From: Smittia aterrima
Taxonomy: Eukaryota; Arthropoda; Insecta; Diptera; Chironomidae
Assembly (NCBI GenBank): GCA_033063855.1
Contig: CP093829.1
Coordinates: 6,520,243 to 6,584,242 of the forward strand
Direction of reading: 5' to 3'
DNA: 64,000 bases
This document shows, in pieces, positions 23,488-36,800 of the stretch (within the stretch, counting starts at the first letter, position 1; the number at the start of each line of letters is the position of its first letter). A model generated the notes under the pieces. That model did no database searches, had not been told where the DNA came from, and saw only the letters and a program-made list of their open reading frames with translations. The position numbers and the translations under genes are program-made.

Positions 23488-26400
23488 TTCGGAATAAATT
23501 TATTTTTTTCCTACGATGATCTTGCGACGTTTGTATTCTGATGGGCACTGATGAAATGCTAACGTTAAGCGCAATTATCCCGCTGTCTCTCTCTTTTGTT
23601 TATTCGTCTTGAACGAATCTCAAGAGTCAAGAATTATTCTCTCTTCTCCATTTGTTATTAAGGCTTGACTTTAATGTTTTTCAATGAATGACTAATAACA
23701 GCACAACAAACTCACACCCACTGACCTTTACTCGTTATCTTTAACTTGCAATTAGTAAAACAGAAAATTCTTCTCTTAATTTGCTGAAAGAAAAAATCTT
23801 TTCAATGGAAACCTTAGAAATTGCGTTTCACGACCTGAAATGAAAACGAAGCAAAGTTCGAAAACAAAGTCTCTGAGTCACAAAATTTATTTCATTTTCT
23901 TTCTTTTTCATGTCTACAATTTGCAAATTGGCGAGATTTGTTGTTTACACATTCCAGTCGTGACGAAATTACGTTTCCGGGCTAAACAAAAATTTGAAAT
24001 TCACACGTGTTCGACGTTTGCTCTGGAACGAAGTCTCCGCTTTTGGAAAATTGATTTTTCACATTTTCACTTCCAACGGTTTCCTCGAGAAAAATTCTCG
24101 TCAATCAACAGAAGCTTTTTGGATAATTCAGATTGAAATCAGGAGCGGAACACATATCGTAGCGATTGAAAGTTTAATTCTTCAAGTGGCTTGTCATTGC
24201 TTGTAAAAGTGAGCTTCGGAAACTGATAGCTTTGTGATTAAAATATCAAACAAAATATTTCTTTGACTGATTGAGTGCAACGAGAAAAAAAATCTGATTT
24301 AAGAACTCTTGAAGGATTTAATGAACTCAGTTGAACGAATGTTTGCGAAGTTTTTATTGATTTTCCCTGAAAACTGAAATTCGTGAATTAAATTTGGCTC
24401 GAAAAGTGCAAATCAGCAATTTGATAATCAAAATTCTTCGTCATAATGTGAGTAATGTTGAAGAACATCCAAACGGGAAGGAGAATTAATGTGCAAGAAT
24501 CAAAATGCTTTAGCATGAATCAAGCTCAAGTGTAAAATCCTCTCGAGTCATGAATTTTTAAATCGTTTTGGGCTTTTGCTCATCAAAATTTCTTCTAAAC
24601 CTGAAAGTTTTTTTTTTTTCTTTCTTTTGCTTTAGTTTCGTTGTTTTGTGTGGCGGTAAGATTGATAGTGGGAAAGCTGGAGATCATTAAACTTTTGTTC
24701 TATGATGTGAACATTTGTATTGCCATCTGCGTTCCATTCACTCTTGCAATTTCTTCAATGAAATTGCTCTTCAAACAAATGTCAATGTTTGATCTTTAAA
24801 TGAAAACTTTAAATACAAACTCATTGATAATTTAATTTCCTTCGAGATTTCCATTCAATCAAAATCGAAATAAATTCCATTACATGAGAAATAAAAATTC
24901 CTTCGGGATTGACTGTCAGAGCAGCTTATAACTTGATTGACTTGAAACTTCATTACTCAGCGAACTGAGAAAATGGATCGAGAACTTTTAATTGGTATCA
25001 TTGGCGTGGCGCGATATTTTTAAGTGACTTGTGATTGAATTAGGATTAACAGACGTTGGTGGTTTGAAAAGCTCTCAGCGGCATTATCGAAACGTATTTT
25101 TTTTTGCCGAGATATATGCTGAGACGTTTGTATTAGTGTAACAAACAGCGTTCAGAGAACTTCGAAATTGATTGAACGCATCCAACATAAAAAAGAATAA
25201 AAAAAGAGCAGAAAATATTTTAAGAGTTTTTTCACGAAAGATAAATGTTTGTGGTTAATTAAAACAATTGACAAAGTAAGTTTTCGGTGAGGGTCAGAGA
25301 ATAAAGTGAAAGGAGAACTCAGATTACACGGGAAAGAGCGTTTTTTCTGTGAAATGATGTCAGGTTGATGTTATTCATTTTGAGTTTGTGTATAATGTAA
25401 ACAATTCTGCATTAAATTTAGAATTGTTTTGATAACCTGGGCTTATCAAGTGAGATTATTGTGCAATTCACTTTGAATGTGTAATTGAAAAACAACAAAT
25501 CGAGTGGAATATTTTTTGTGAAATGATTTAAAGTATAAACAATTTAAAAGTTCTAATTATTCTCTTTGATGTTTGTTGTTAGTGGAATTAAACAAACATT
25601 TCACTTCCTTTAATTCTAAAATTCAAATTTCACATTTATCATGTTGCTAAATGTTGATTTCAAATGCCACTTGAGATTTAAATTCCATAATATAAATTCT
25701 TAAAGGATTCCACCAAAGACTCTCAATCTTTGTTTTAATAGTTTTTCATTTGATATAAAATATTAAAGGGAAATGTTGCTATAACAGTTTTGTGCAAGTT
25801 GTGACTTGACTTCACATTTTGTTCCTTTGCTAAGTTATTTTGAAACTTGACTAGGATGTCCTGAAATATCCTTCAGCAAAAAAGGATATTTCACTTTATC
25901 TAACACTCAATCCTAAAGCGAGGGTTGTAGAGGGCGTTTGACTTGCTATAAGTGTTCATGCTATTGCTATAAATATGTTGTCTTAGCCGTGACAAAATAA
26001 TATTTCTGGTTTTTCTTTGCAGGCACATGTGAGAGCACAGATTATAACAGAAACTTGGAGAATAAACACTGTAGGTATTTTAAAACTTTTTCTTTCCCTC
26101 AACCAAAATGTGTGATTCGCTCATGCCACAGGAAATATGACACTCGCTTCAAATATTAGCAGAATTCTTTGTTATGTTAGGGCTTTGACTCGAAATAATT
26201 TAAAACATTGTTCCGACATAATAATATCACTTTAGGGGAAATGAATAAATATAATATTTTCCGTTTTCCACTCAGAAAAATTAAAAACTTTGATGCTTTA
26301 TGAATTGACGACAAATTGTTTGCGAATGCTTCCAACAAAATGTGTTCTTTCCATTTAATAAACTGCACAGCGATTACTCCTTTCCATGAACTTTGTGGGG

Positions 26401-27877
26401 AAGAGGAAAGAGAAGACAAACTGTTTGCCTCAAACATATTCAAATGATGATGATGATATAGGTTCTAAGTTACTTACTAAAATTAAACTTTAACGATTCA
26501 ATTACACTCGAGTCGGAAACTTTTTTTTCGCGAAATATATTTTAATTTTTCACATATTCTCGTGATTCCCAAATGTATGCTAATTTTTTTTCATAAACAT
26601 GTTACGAATATTGCATTCATAGTAAATTAAAAAGTTTTGATAAAAAAAAACTCGAAGTAATCCATAGGAAAAATATATTCATGAAAGTTTTCACAACTTT
26701 TTTTCCACTGAACTTTTCACGAGTTTACGAAACGAAAAGTTTAGGAGCAAACATTTTGCAAGTCTTTTCTTTATGGCTGAAAAATAAGAACTGAGAAGGA
26801 TGAGAGTTGGCTGATAGTGATAATACTTTGAAGGGGAAAATATTTGGAGGAGAATTCAAAGGAGAAATTTGCCTGAAACTTAAATTTTCGTAAGGAAAAT
26901 TCAGTTCTCTCCAAGGGGAAATGTCCATTGCGCAATTTCCCTTTTTTGTGTCTCACTTTCCCCAATTGAAATTGAGATGTTCCTCAGTTCTCTCTCGGCC
27001 GTCTTTAAATAAACACGCGTCCCGTATCGAATCCAATAAATTAAAAAGAAATTAATTTCTTCTCTCCAATTTGGAAAATGGATGAAATCATAAAAGTTGG
27101 AATTGACGACGAATAACATAAAAAAAAGTTCATAAAAAGAGGATCGTGAAAATTGAAATAAAAAAAGAATCGACAAAAGTTTTCTTCAATGAAAATTCAG
27201 TGTGATGATACCTCAGACATTTTCCTTTTAAATCTGAGATGAAATATTATAAGCGATACAAAATATATAAAAGCTCCAAGAAGAAAGTTTGTTGCGATTG
27301 GATTGAATCGTTTGTTAGAAGTGAAACTGTTAACCGGTCGAATTAAATGAAATTTTTAGCCAATTTACGGGAATAATAAAAAGAATAAAATAGAAAAAAA
27401 GGAAAAGCTCAGAAAAATTTATTTCTCAAAATAAGTGAAAAAGGTTGTTTAATTAAATGTTGTAAAATAAATTAATAAAAAAATCGATAAAGTCTGAGCA
27501 TTTTACATAATTAACATGAGATATCAATCTAGAGCAATTAGAAAGGAAAAAAAATGCAAAGAAACTACTCGCAAATCGGAAAGTTAAACAATGAAGTTGT
27601 TGTGCACTAAATCAAACAATAAAAATAATTCAACTCCCTCAAGTCCCCACTCCTTTGAATCATTTCTCGTCCTACCTCTCTAGCAAGCGAATCACACATT
27701 TTAATAAACTCAACTGACAGATTAATAATTTAACAATGTAGGTAGAAAAGTCACAAAGTTATTTCCACTTCATTTTCAAGCTGGTTCTCGAACATATTCT
27801 CTTTCTCTGGATACTTCGCTCCTCCGCCATAACGAAATTGGCACAAAGGGCAATTTGAAGAGAAGCATTTAGGAAAC
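23488..27877. other. 4.4-kb region between the SMS gene and the Lar signal-peptide exon
   Basis: No coding exon that I can support. It should contain the Lar promoter and untranslated exons. One candidate untranslated Lar exon lies near 26024-26070, flanked by a pyrimidine-rich TTCTTTGCAG acceptor and a GTAGGT donor, but this is weak. A perfect 12-bp hairpin lies at 25862-25893. Confidence 0.4.
25862..25893. repeat. Perfect 12-bp inverted repeat with 8-nt loop
   Basis: TGAAATATCCTT (25862-25873) and its exact reverse complement (25882-25893) are separated by CAGCAAAA. The pairing does not extend beyond 12 bp, so it is too short for a typical pri-miRNA. Confidence 0.6.
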
Positions 27878-30800
27878 ATGGGGCTGCAGCAGGCGACCAC
27901 GTTCAGTGTCGTTTTGTTTGCAGCAGCGACGTTCATTTTATGGATACCAAAAATCGTTGTCGCTAGCCGTGAGTATATTAGGTTATTTATTTACGAACGA
28001 GAACAAAAAAAAAAGTCGATAAGGACTTTGGACACTTTTCAAGTGAAATAGAAAACATTGTCGACCTCAGTGCATGAAAGGAATAATATTTGTTTGTGAT
28101 GAATCAGATAAGGCTTCGTGAACAAGATTTTACAATGAAATAGTTTTTTTTTACGAGAAAATCGATTTTCACCAGCAAGTGCTTTAGAAAGCGTGAGCTG
28201 TTTAAAAATATTGCTACGTGAAAATTTCTTCGTTTTTATGTTGAGAACCTTTCGATTTTCCTCATGGACTTGATTTTACTGCCTTCTTTCCTTGCTTTTA
28301 CGAACGCATTGAAAGAATGATAACATTGAGATAATTTATTCTATCTCCTCCTCTCGGTGAATATTTTTTTTTCTCCGTGAACTTGTTTCACAACATAAAA
28401 TCACGAAAATCCTTAAACTCTGAAGCTGTTTTACAAACCAGAGAGGAGCTAAAGCTTTCACAAAAAATTATATATCACGAATAAAAAAAGTTATTTTAAT
28501 ATTTAGCGCTGTCGAATAAAATATTCTCGATATGTGAGCGGATGCATGAAAATTCGAAACTTTAATTTGATGCGAAGTTTAATGACTCAAATGAGACATC
28601 AAAATGATTGCAATTTATTTTTAATCTTTCCAAAATTAAATGGTTAACCAATTTTTTTTCCATTTGAATGTTTGGTTGCTATTCGATTTTTTAAATATTC
28701 ATCAAAGCGATAAACTGTGATAAATTTATTCAAGGATTCTCTTTGAAAAGATAAAATTACATTGAAACCTTTTCATTGAATGGAATCGGATCATTTGCGA
28801 AAAATATCATTCGGCCAATGTTTGAGTAGTGAAATCAAAAGCTTCCAATTAAAGTCCATTGTACAATGTTGGTTATTCATTTAATTGCCTCGCATGGTTA
28901 TGTTTTATGAGAATGAAAACTTCTCGTTAAAAAAGCTGAACGAACAAGATTTTTACGAGTGCGATAAAAAAAACTTTTCTATTTCACATGAAAAATGTTC
29001 TTTCGAAACCTCTCCCTCTTCCTCAAACTCCACCTCGCGTTCCTTTTAAAAACAACAACTTGTCCAAATGAAATAATTAAAACCCGCGGTTACACACATA
29101 AAATGAAAACATAAAAACGAAACATCAAAAATTGATGGTTATTTGGATTATAGATGGAAATTTCTCAGAATTTCCATATGTTCAGTATCTGACACGTAAG
29201 TGCAACTCAGATGTCAACATCACGTAGCAAAGAGCTTAGGTTACAATAGCTTGACACAAAAAAATTTGTATACATTTAGATCCCCCGGAAATCATAAAGC
29301 GACCCGCAAACCAAGGAGTTCGTGTAGGGGGAGTCGCAACGTTCTTCTGTTCAGCAAGAGGTGATCCGCAACCATCAATAAATTGGCGAAAGAATGGCAA
29401 GAGAATATCCAACACACAATCACGATATACAGTCCTCGAAGCGAATGGAATATCTTTGCTTCGAATCGAACCAGTACGAGCAGGTCGCGATGACGCTCCG
29501 TACGAGTGCATAGCTGAAAACGGAGTCGGTGATGCTGTGTCTGCAGAAGCGACTTTAACAGTTTACGAAACCGATAAAACACCGGCAGGATTTCCTGTGA
29601 TAGAGGTTTGTGGCGAAGAGCATCGTCGTAAGGAAGCTGACCTGCATATTAATCACTTCTCACTTCGACAGATCCAATCCAATAGTCGAGTTATTGAAAT
29701 TGGCCATACAGCAGTTTTACAATGCAAAGCAAGTGGAAACCCTACTCCAAAGGTCCACTGGCTGAAGGATATGAAAAGGGTGGAACTTTCATCAAGATAT
29801 ACCCTTCTCGATGGTTCGTACTTCGATTTAGATCAAGTGATGAGTTCGAACTTAATAAAACAATTGGAAAACCTTTTCTTCTCTCAAGGCTCGCTACAAA
29901 TTTCTGCAAGTGAAGAAGCTGACCAAGGCAAATATGAATGCGTCGCTGAGAATACGATCGGCACCGAGCATTCGAAACCTATCAATCTTTATGTCAAAAT
30001 TAGACGTGTCCCACCTCAATTCTCGCGTCCACCCGATCCCGTCAACGAAGTTCTACTTGGCGGAAACTTAAACTTGACCTGCGTTGCTGTCGGTTCTCCG
30101 ATGCCATTTGTCAAGTGGCGTCGTGGTTTGGACGAGGATATCACTCCTGAGAATGAGTTACCAGTTGGCAAAAGTGTTCTTCAACTGAACGACATAAGAA
30201 GCAGTTCTAATTACACTTGTATTGCCTCTTCAAGTCTTGGAGTGATTGAAGCTCTCGCCATGGTTAAAGTGCAATGTAAGCTAACTAAAATAAAACTTTT
30301 GCATGAGAGAGCTTTTCTTGAATAACTAAAACTTTTTTTTCTCCCTTGTTTATAGCACTTCCAATCTCACCGACAGACTTGAGAATATCTGAAGTTACGG
30401 CAACGACGGTACGTCTGGAGTGGTCGTACAAGGGGCCCGAAGACTTACAATATTATGTTCTACAGCACAAACCCAAAAATGCTAATCAGGTAAGAAAGGA
30501 ATGAGAATAAAATTGCTGGCGACGAGCAAAACATTTCCAATTATTCACAGGCATATAGCGAAACAAGTGGCATAATCACAATGTTCTACGTGGTTAGAGG
30601 TTTGAGCCCGTACACCGAATATGAGTTCCATGTAATTGGTGTGAATAATATTGGTCGGGGGCCGCCTTCAGCTCCAGTTTCAACTACCACGGGCGAAACA
30701 GGTTCGAACAATTTTCCTTCTTTCCGCTTCCGACGTTTGCTATCAAAACCTCCAATTTCAACATCGCGCCGTAAAGATCGCAATTTATATTTATCGTTGT

Positions 30801-33800
30801 CTTTGATTACTAGCTGTTTAAATTGTGATCCCTTGTTATTTATTTTAACTTACACATTCTATGAGAAAACTTTATGACGTTTCACCTTAATCACTTTGTC
30901 GTTTATTTTTACGCTAAACTTTCCACCAACGCCAAACACAAAACAAAAAAAAAATGTTTCTGTAAGTCAAAAAGTCAAATTTCCTTCCCAAACTTGTCAA
31001 AACTAAGTCTATTTCCTGTTATTTCACGCTGTAATTACAGTTGGAATGTTTAGGTTCCAGTAAGTAAATTTCAAATTCTTCCAACTAAGCGAGAAATTCC
31101 TTAAGAAAATCTTTAGACAGTGATTTTCTGTTCATTAAAAACTTCGCTAGAAACTTATCAAATATTTTCCAATTATTTAGAAATGGAAAGCGCTCCAAGG
31201 AATATTGAAGTTCGCCCGTTGAGCTCGTCAACAATGGTTCGTATTAAATAATGCTTTCAAATTAGTCTTGATTCTCATCACCCTCTCGTTCATGTACGTA
31301 GGTTGTGACTTGGCAGCCCCCGGAAACCCCAAACGGCCAAATTAATGTAAGTTTATGTCAAGCAAAGCGCTGAATAGGAAAATAAAACTCAAAGTTTTGT
31401 TTTTCCAAGATTTGATTAATTACAATTTTCTCTTCTACTCTCACAAATTCTAAGAAGCTTTTAACCAATTATAATTCTCTCAATTAATTTTAAAGGGTTA
31501 CAAAGTGTTCTACACGACTAATCCCAGTCAGCCTGAGGCGTCGTGGAACTCACAAATGGTCGATAACAGCGAGCTAACGACAATATCCGAGCTAACTCCA
31601 CTTGCAATCTACACAATTCGTGTTCAAGCATTCACAAGTATGGGAGCTGGGCCAATGTCTAATCCTGTTCAAGTGAAGACGCAACAAGGTAATGTCGTTA
31701 AAGTCGAATAAATAAATATTTTCCTTTCTTTCATCTCATGCTTTTCTTAATTGCCTTATAAATCACAGGAGTGCCTTCACAACCAAGTAATTTTAGAGCC
31801 ATTGATATTGGTGAAACGGCTGTGACCTTACAGTGGAGCAAGCCAACTCATAGCGGCTCCGACATTGTTCATTATGAACTTTATTGGAATGATACGTACG
31901 CAAACGAGCAACATCACCAGTAATAATTCAACACTTTTCGTCTCGATTCTCTGCATACTAATGAGGTTATCACTCTCTTCTAGACGCATTCCAAATGTTG
32001 AGACATACACGATGAGTGGCTTGTACCCTGACACACTTTATTACATTTGGCTCGCAGCACGATCTCAACGAGGCGAAGGCGCTACAAGTCCTTCAATACC
32101 TGTCCGAACAAAGCAATATGGTAAGAACATCTAACTCTCTCCCAGCTTAAGTGAAACAGATTTACCGCAAATCAAAAGAAAAAAGTTGAATTAAAGTTTT
32201 GATCACAACAAAAATTTGATTCTTCTGAAAGTTTTTCTGAGATGCGTTGAATTGTTTCATGAATTATTTATGATGATAAGGTAAAAGTCTGAATTATACG
32301 AAAGAAAAACAAATACTTACGAAACAGAAGCCTTCAATATCAAACGTAAATTTGATAGCACCGAGCGACAATTGAATTTGATTTGTGTTTTCAATAAAAG
32401 CTCTGAATGAGTGAGAGAGAAAGATCTATCCGACTTTAAGTTTTTTCTTTTCGGAGAAACAACTCTGCACAATTTGAAATTCGCCGACGCAGCCGCTGAC
32501 CAATTCAAACGTTGGCTCCGACAAAAGTTTAAACAATTTGATTTGGTTTAGATCCGAACATAATTTTGCCAACGCATTCTGATTAGAAAATTTGTGTTGA
32601 ATTTCAAATTTCTAATCAGATTAAAAAGCTTTAAGCTTTATTGCGAGTTCCTGGATGGAATAAAATGAATTCCTGCTCATAAGTTTTCATCTACAAAGTG
32701 CAAATAAATTGATTTTAAGGCGATATTTTTGAACAATGAAATTCCCTTAATGCAACAAACTCTGTTGTGCATTTATTTTATTTCCAAACCTTGTTTCAAA
32801 GCGAGAGAGAGTGTCTCAATGTTTTTGATTGAGTGAATGTTACCAAAGAGAAAGTTCTGGCGTACTTGCATGACTTTTTGATTTTTCAAAAACTTTTTCA
32901 ATGTTTTGCACTTTGTTTTACTGTTTGGCACACAGTATTTGCACATAAAAAAAATTGAGAAACTTGCACCTGAACTCTTTAACTAGAACTCTTCTTATCT
33001 CAAGTATTTTCAGAAAAAAAGAATTTTTTCAAAATTTATTTTAATGAATCTTTATGTTGATTTCTAATATTTTATCAGAAAACTTATTTTACCTTCCTTG
33101 ACGATAAAGAAAAAGTTCCGAACATTTAGTTTGTAAATTTAATGTCTGTTGTTGTTTGCACTATCAGTAGAAATTTGTATAATTTCACTTGCACTTCTCT
33201 ACCACCAAACGATTCAAGTCTGTACTTAGTGTTAATAAAAAACAAACAAATTTCGACAGAAATCGATAAATTGATAGGTTCATCGAGAGACGCCCTTTTG
33301 AACTCTGCTACGACAACCGACATTAAATTTATTATTTCTTTAATTTATGTTTAATTTATGTTTTTGTTCTGTTCTTCGTTTCAAATTAATTTAATTGCTC
33401 ATGTTTTCATTTCTTTTCATTTCATTTTCATTATAATTTCCCGACGATCACCGCTCGACTTGTGTTTTTGATTAATCGACCATGTTTGATATGATATGAA
33501 TTTGAACCATAATAGTACCAGGAGCTCCGCCAGCAAACATTACCGCCTACGCGACCAGCCCTACGACAATAAAAGTGTCATGGAGTCCTCCGCCTCAAGA
33601 CCGCTCGAACGGACGAATCGTTTACTACAAACTTTTCTTCATCGAGGAAGGTCGCTCAGACTCGGAAGCTGACGCTGTTAAATTGAACACAACGGAGTTT
33701 GTTTTGGATGAGTTGAAGCGATGGACCGAATACAAAATCTGGGTACTCGCTGGCACGTCCGTTGGTGATGGCCCAAAATCCTATCCAATTACTGTTCAAA

Positions 33801-36800
33801 CACACGAAGACGGTAAGTGATGAAAAAGCAAAGTTTATTTCATGTACTAACCGATGAAAATCAATTGAGAATATTGACCATAAGTGAAACTAATTTTTTT
33901 CCACCTTAACTCTTCCTCTTCTCCTTTACAAACCAACTCAACAGGATTTTTATCTCTTACCAAACATGACAAATTTTTGGAATTTTCAATATTTTTAAAA
34001 ATGAAAGCAGCAGAATTTTTTGCGAATGACTTGAAGACATTTGGTTTTTACTGTCTGTTCATACAATTTGATTCTTTTTGTTTTTTGATTCTGATGTTGG
34101 GCGATTTAAAGCCGATTCCAATCAGAACTTTGTAAATAAATATATTTCTTTGTATTTTGCATTTTTCATCGTAAAATTTTTTGAGATCCTCTAACGAGGG
34201 CAGCACCACTCGCATAGTTTCAATGTAATCGTTAATTTCGTGCTGATTCGCACCTGAAGTTGCACCTGACAATGTTCTTGCACAGTTTCGAACTTGCATT
34301 TTTTTCACACCAAACTATAAAAAAAAACTCTTCGTGTTTGTGTCAAGTCCATGCTTGTTTTTTTGGCAAAACGATTTTTGATAGCCGCAATATTTTTGCA
34401 CATTTTTTCGAATTTTTTTTGGTAAGAACGCATGAACAGTTTTTGGTTTTTGACAGCTACCATGTTTTTCATTCCTGTTTGCCTGCTCCTCATTTAGTTT
34501 TTACATCCACCAAAACATGATTTCTTTTATCGTCATCCTAAAACAATATTTTCGGACGAAGACTCTTTAAGTCTGACTCTGACCAAAGTCGATGTATGTG
34601 CACATTGTTTGATGGATGGTTAGTGACAATAAGGTTGAGAGAGATTAAATGGCAATTTTATGCAGATTCATGACATGTTGAGTAATAATCTTGTTCATGA
34701 ATATTAAAACATGTAAAGCTAATCTCGGATGTCAACAATGTGCGCTTACTTTGAACTCTCCTCGTGAAAACATATTTTACTTTGACTTTTACTTTAAACA
34801 TTTCTCTTTTTCGTTCTTTTGCTTTTATCTTTGTTTAAGTTTCATTTTCAAAAGTCAAATATTTTCTTAGCTTATCAAATGATTTTATGTTTTCATTTTA
34901 AAATTTATATAAAACGCACTTGCCGATGAGAAAAAGCGTTTCATTGATTGTAGAAATGGAAGGCACGCACGTCACTGAACTTTATACTCAAGAAAACCTA
35001 TTGCACTGGGTCTCATTTCCACAAAAGAGAGCACATAAGTACAACCACATACACCTTAGTTTAGAAGCTCTTGAGAGTAGAAACAATACTTGTTCACATT
35101 AACTATTGAAATTCTACTTGCTTTGCTTCCTTGACAGCAAACAAATGATTTATTAAGAGCGATTGTTGAAGAGACTCAATAAAAAGAAACGAAGACTCAA
35201 GTCGGAGTCGTGCAATAAGCTTTTCAATAATTAATGTGACGAAAGGGGAAGCGATTGTTATGAAAATATATTGCGCAATTTGACTTTGTTCAGAGTGAAG
35301 TTGAACAGAAGAGCGCGAATAATTTTCATTCACAACGAAATTCCCTTCAATTGTTGTTCATTGCACAAAATCCTTAAAAGCACATATCACAAAATATCCA
35401 GCACAAGTTTTCGTTATTTGATTATATTTAATATTGGAGCATCAATGGATGGATGAAAGGAAGTTTGAAGTTAAGTTTGAGTGAATTATTTTCAATTGGG
35501 AAAATTCGCATCGCTAAATATTTTCTGTAACGACAGAGAAATATCTGAAGCGACAGAATTTTCTTCTTATGATTATGTGAAATTTATAGCAGAAGAGTAT
35601 TGAAATGGATATTCCTTCATGAGCTTTATAATTTTAACACCCACGTCGCTTACACAAGTCAGTCACACAAAAAAGAAACATTAAAACACTGCGTACAATG
35701 CTCGGAACAAACAGAATCAGAGCTAAACGAAAAAGAAAGAAAAGTTTGCCAAATATTCACTGAAGGGCTATTTATCATGAAACCCAGAATCTGTTTAAAG
35801 AAGAGAAAGAGAGAGAACTTAAAAGATTTTTGAAACGATTGCGAGTGAGTATTAAGACGGTTCATTTTAAAATTCGGTAAATCAATCTGAGCAGCGAATG
35901 TTGTTGCCGCCTCCGCTGAGAGCGAATCTCTTTTTTTTATTTATTAATGTTCCTTTATGAACTTTGTGGAAGATGTTAAAGCTGCTTCTTCCTCTGATAC
36001 AGTTTCCCCCCCTTAAAAGCAAACATGAGGATATTCTGAAGTTTTCCATTTTCGACGATATTTGAAGAGAGAAAATTCCTTTTTTAACAATCATGCTAAC
36101 ATTTTGAAATTTCTGCATTTCTATCTTTTATGTGAAAACTTAAACTGAAAACTTCGTCATCCAACATTTTGCTGGAACGACTCGAATCAAAATTTTACTG
36201 TCGATTAATCGCAAATCGCTCACTGCTCAATATAAACTTGCATCATAAATCCGGAAATATTAGTTAAGAGTGAGTACCTCTGTGCGTGCAGTTATTGCTC
36301 ATGATTTTCTAGTTTTATTTTAATGTCTTTCCTAAATAAATATAAAAAAAATGAACAAATCGGTGTGAACGACGACGTGTCTCACATTTAAAAATCACAA
36401 GAAATTTTTCTTTTCAACAAAAAGAAAGCAATCGACTAATTGAGAGATTACAATAACAATCGTTACGTAAATGAGTGATTAACCTTTAGGTTGACGAACG
36501 TAATTTTGTTCAATCATAGGTTTGATATTGATTTGATGGCTCTCGAGGATTAATTAAAATTTTTATGACTCGGTTTTTATAAATATCGTTTCTATAGACT
36601 TTATCATTTCGATTAACAAAACTAATATTTAAGAAGTCATCACGCAGAGCTTTGTTCATGTAATCTTCCTGCTTGATGACTAATCTCACATTTATCTCCA
36701 TCAATTGTTCTAACTTTATCGCTTTTCCCTTTAGTGCCGGGAGAGCCAACCAGCGTGCGAGTCTCAGCTGTGAACTCAACGACAATTCACGTTTCCTGGA

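Noticed and set aside
30702..31180. Possible extra Lar exon sequence after 30701, where the frame stays open for about 170 nt
   Set aside because: The acceptor at 31181 joins in phase and gives the GETEMESAPRN segment found in Drosophila Lar; the read-through is Phe/Arg-rich intron sequence.
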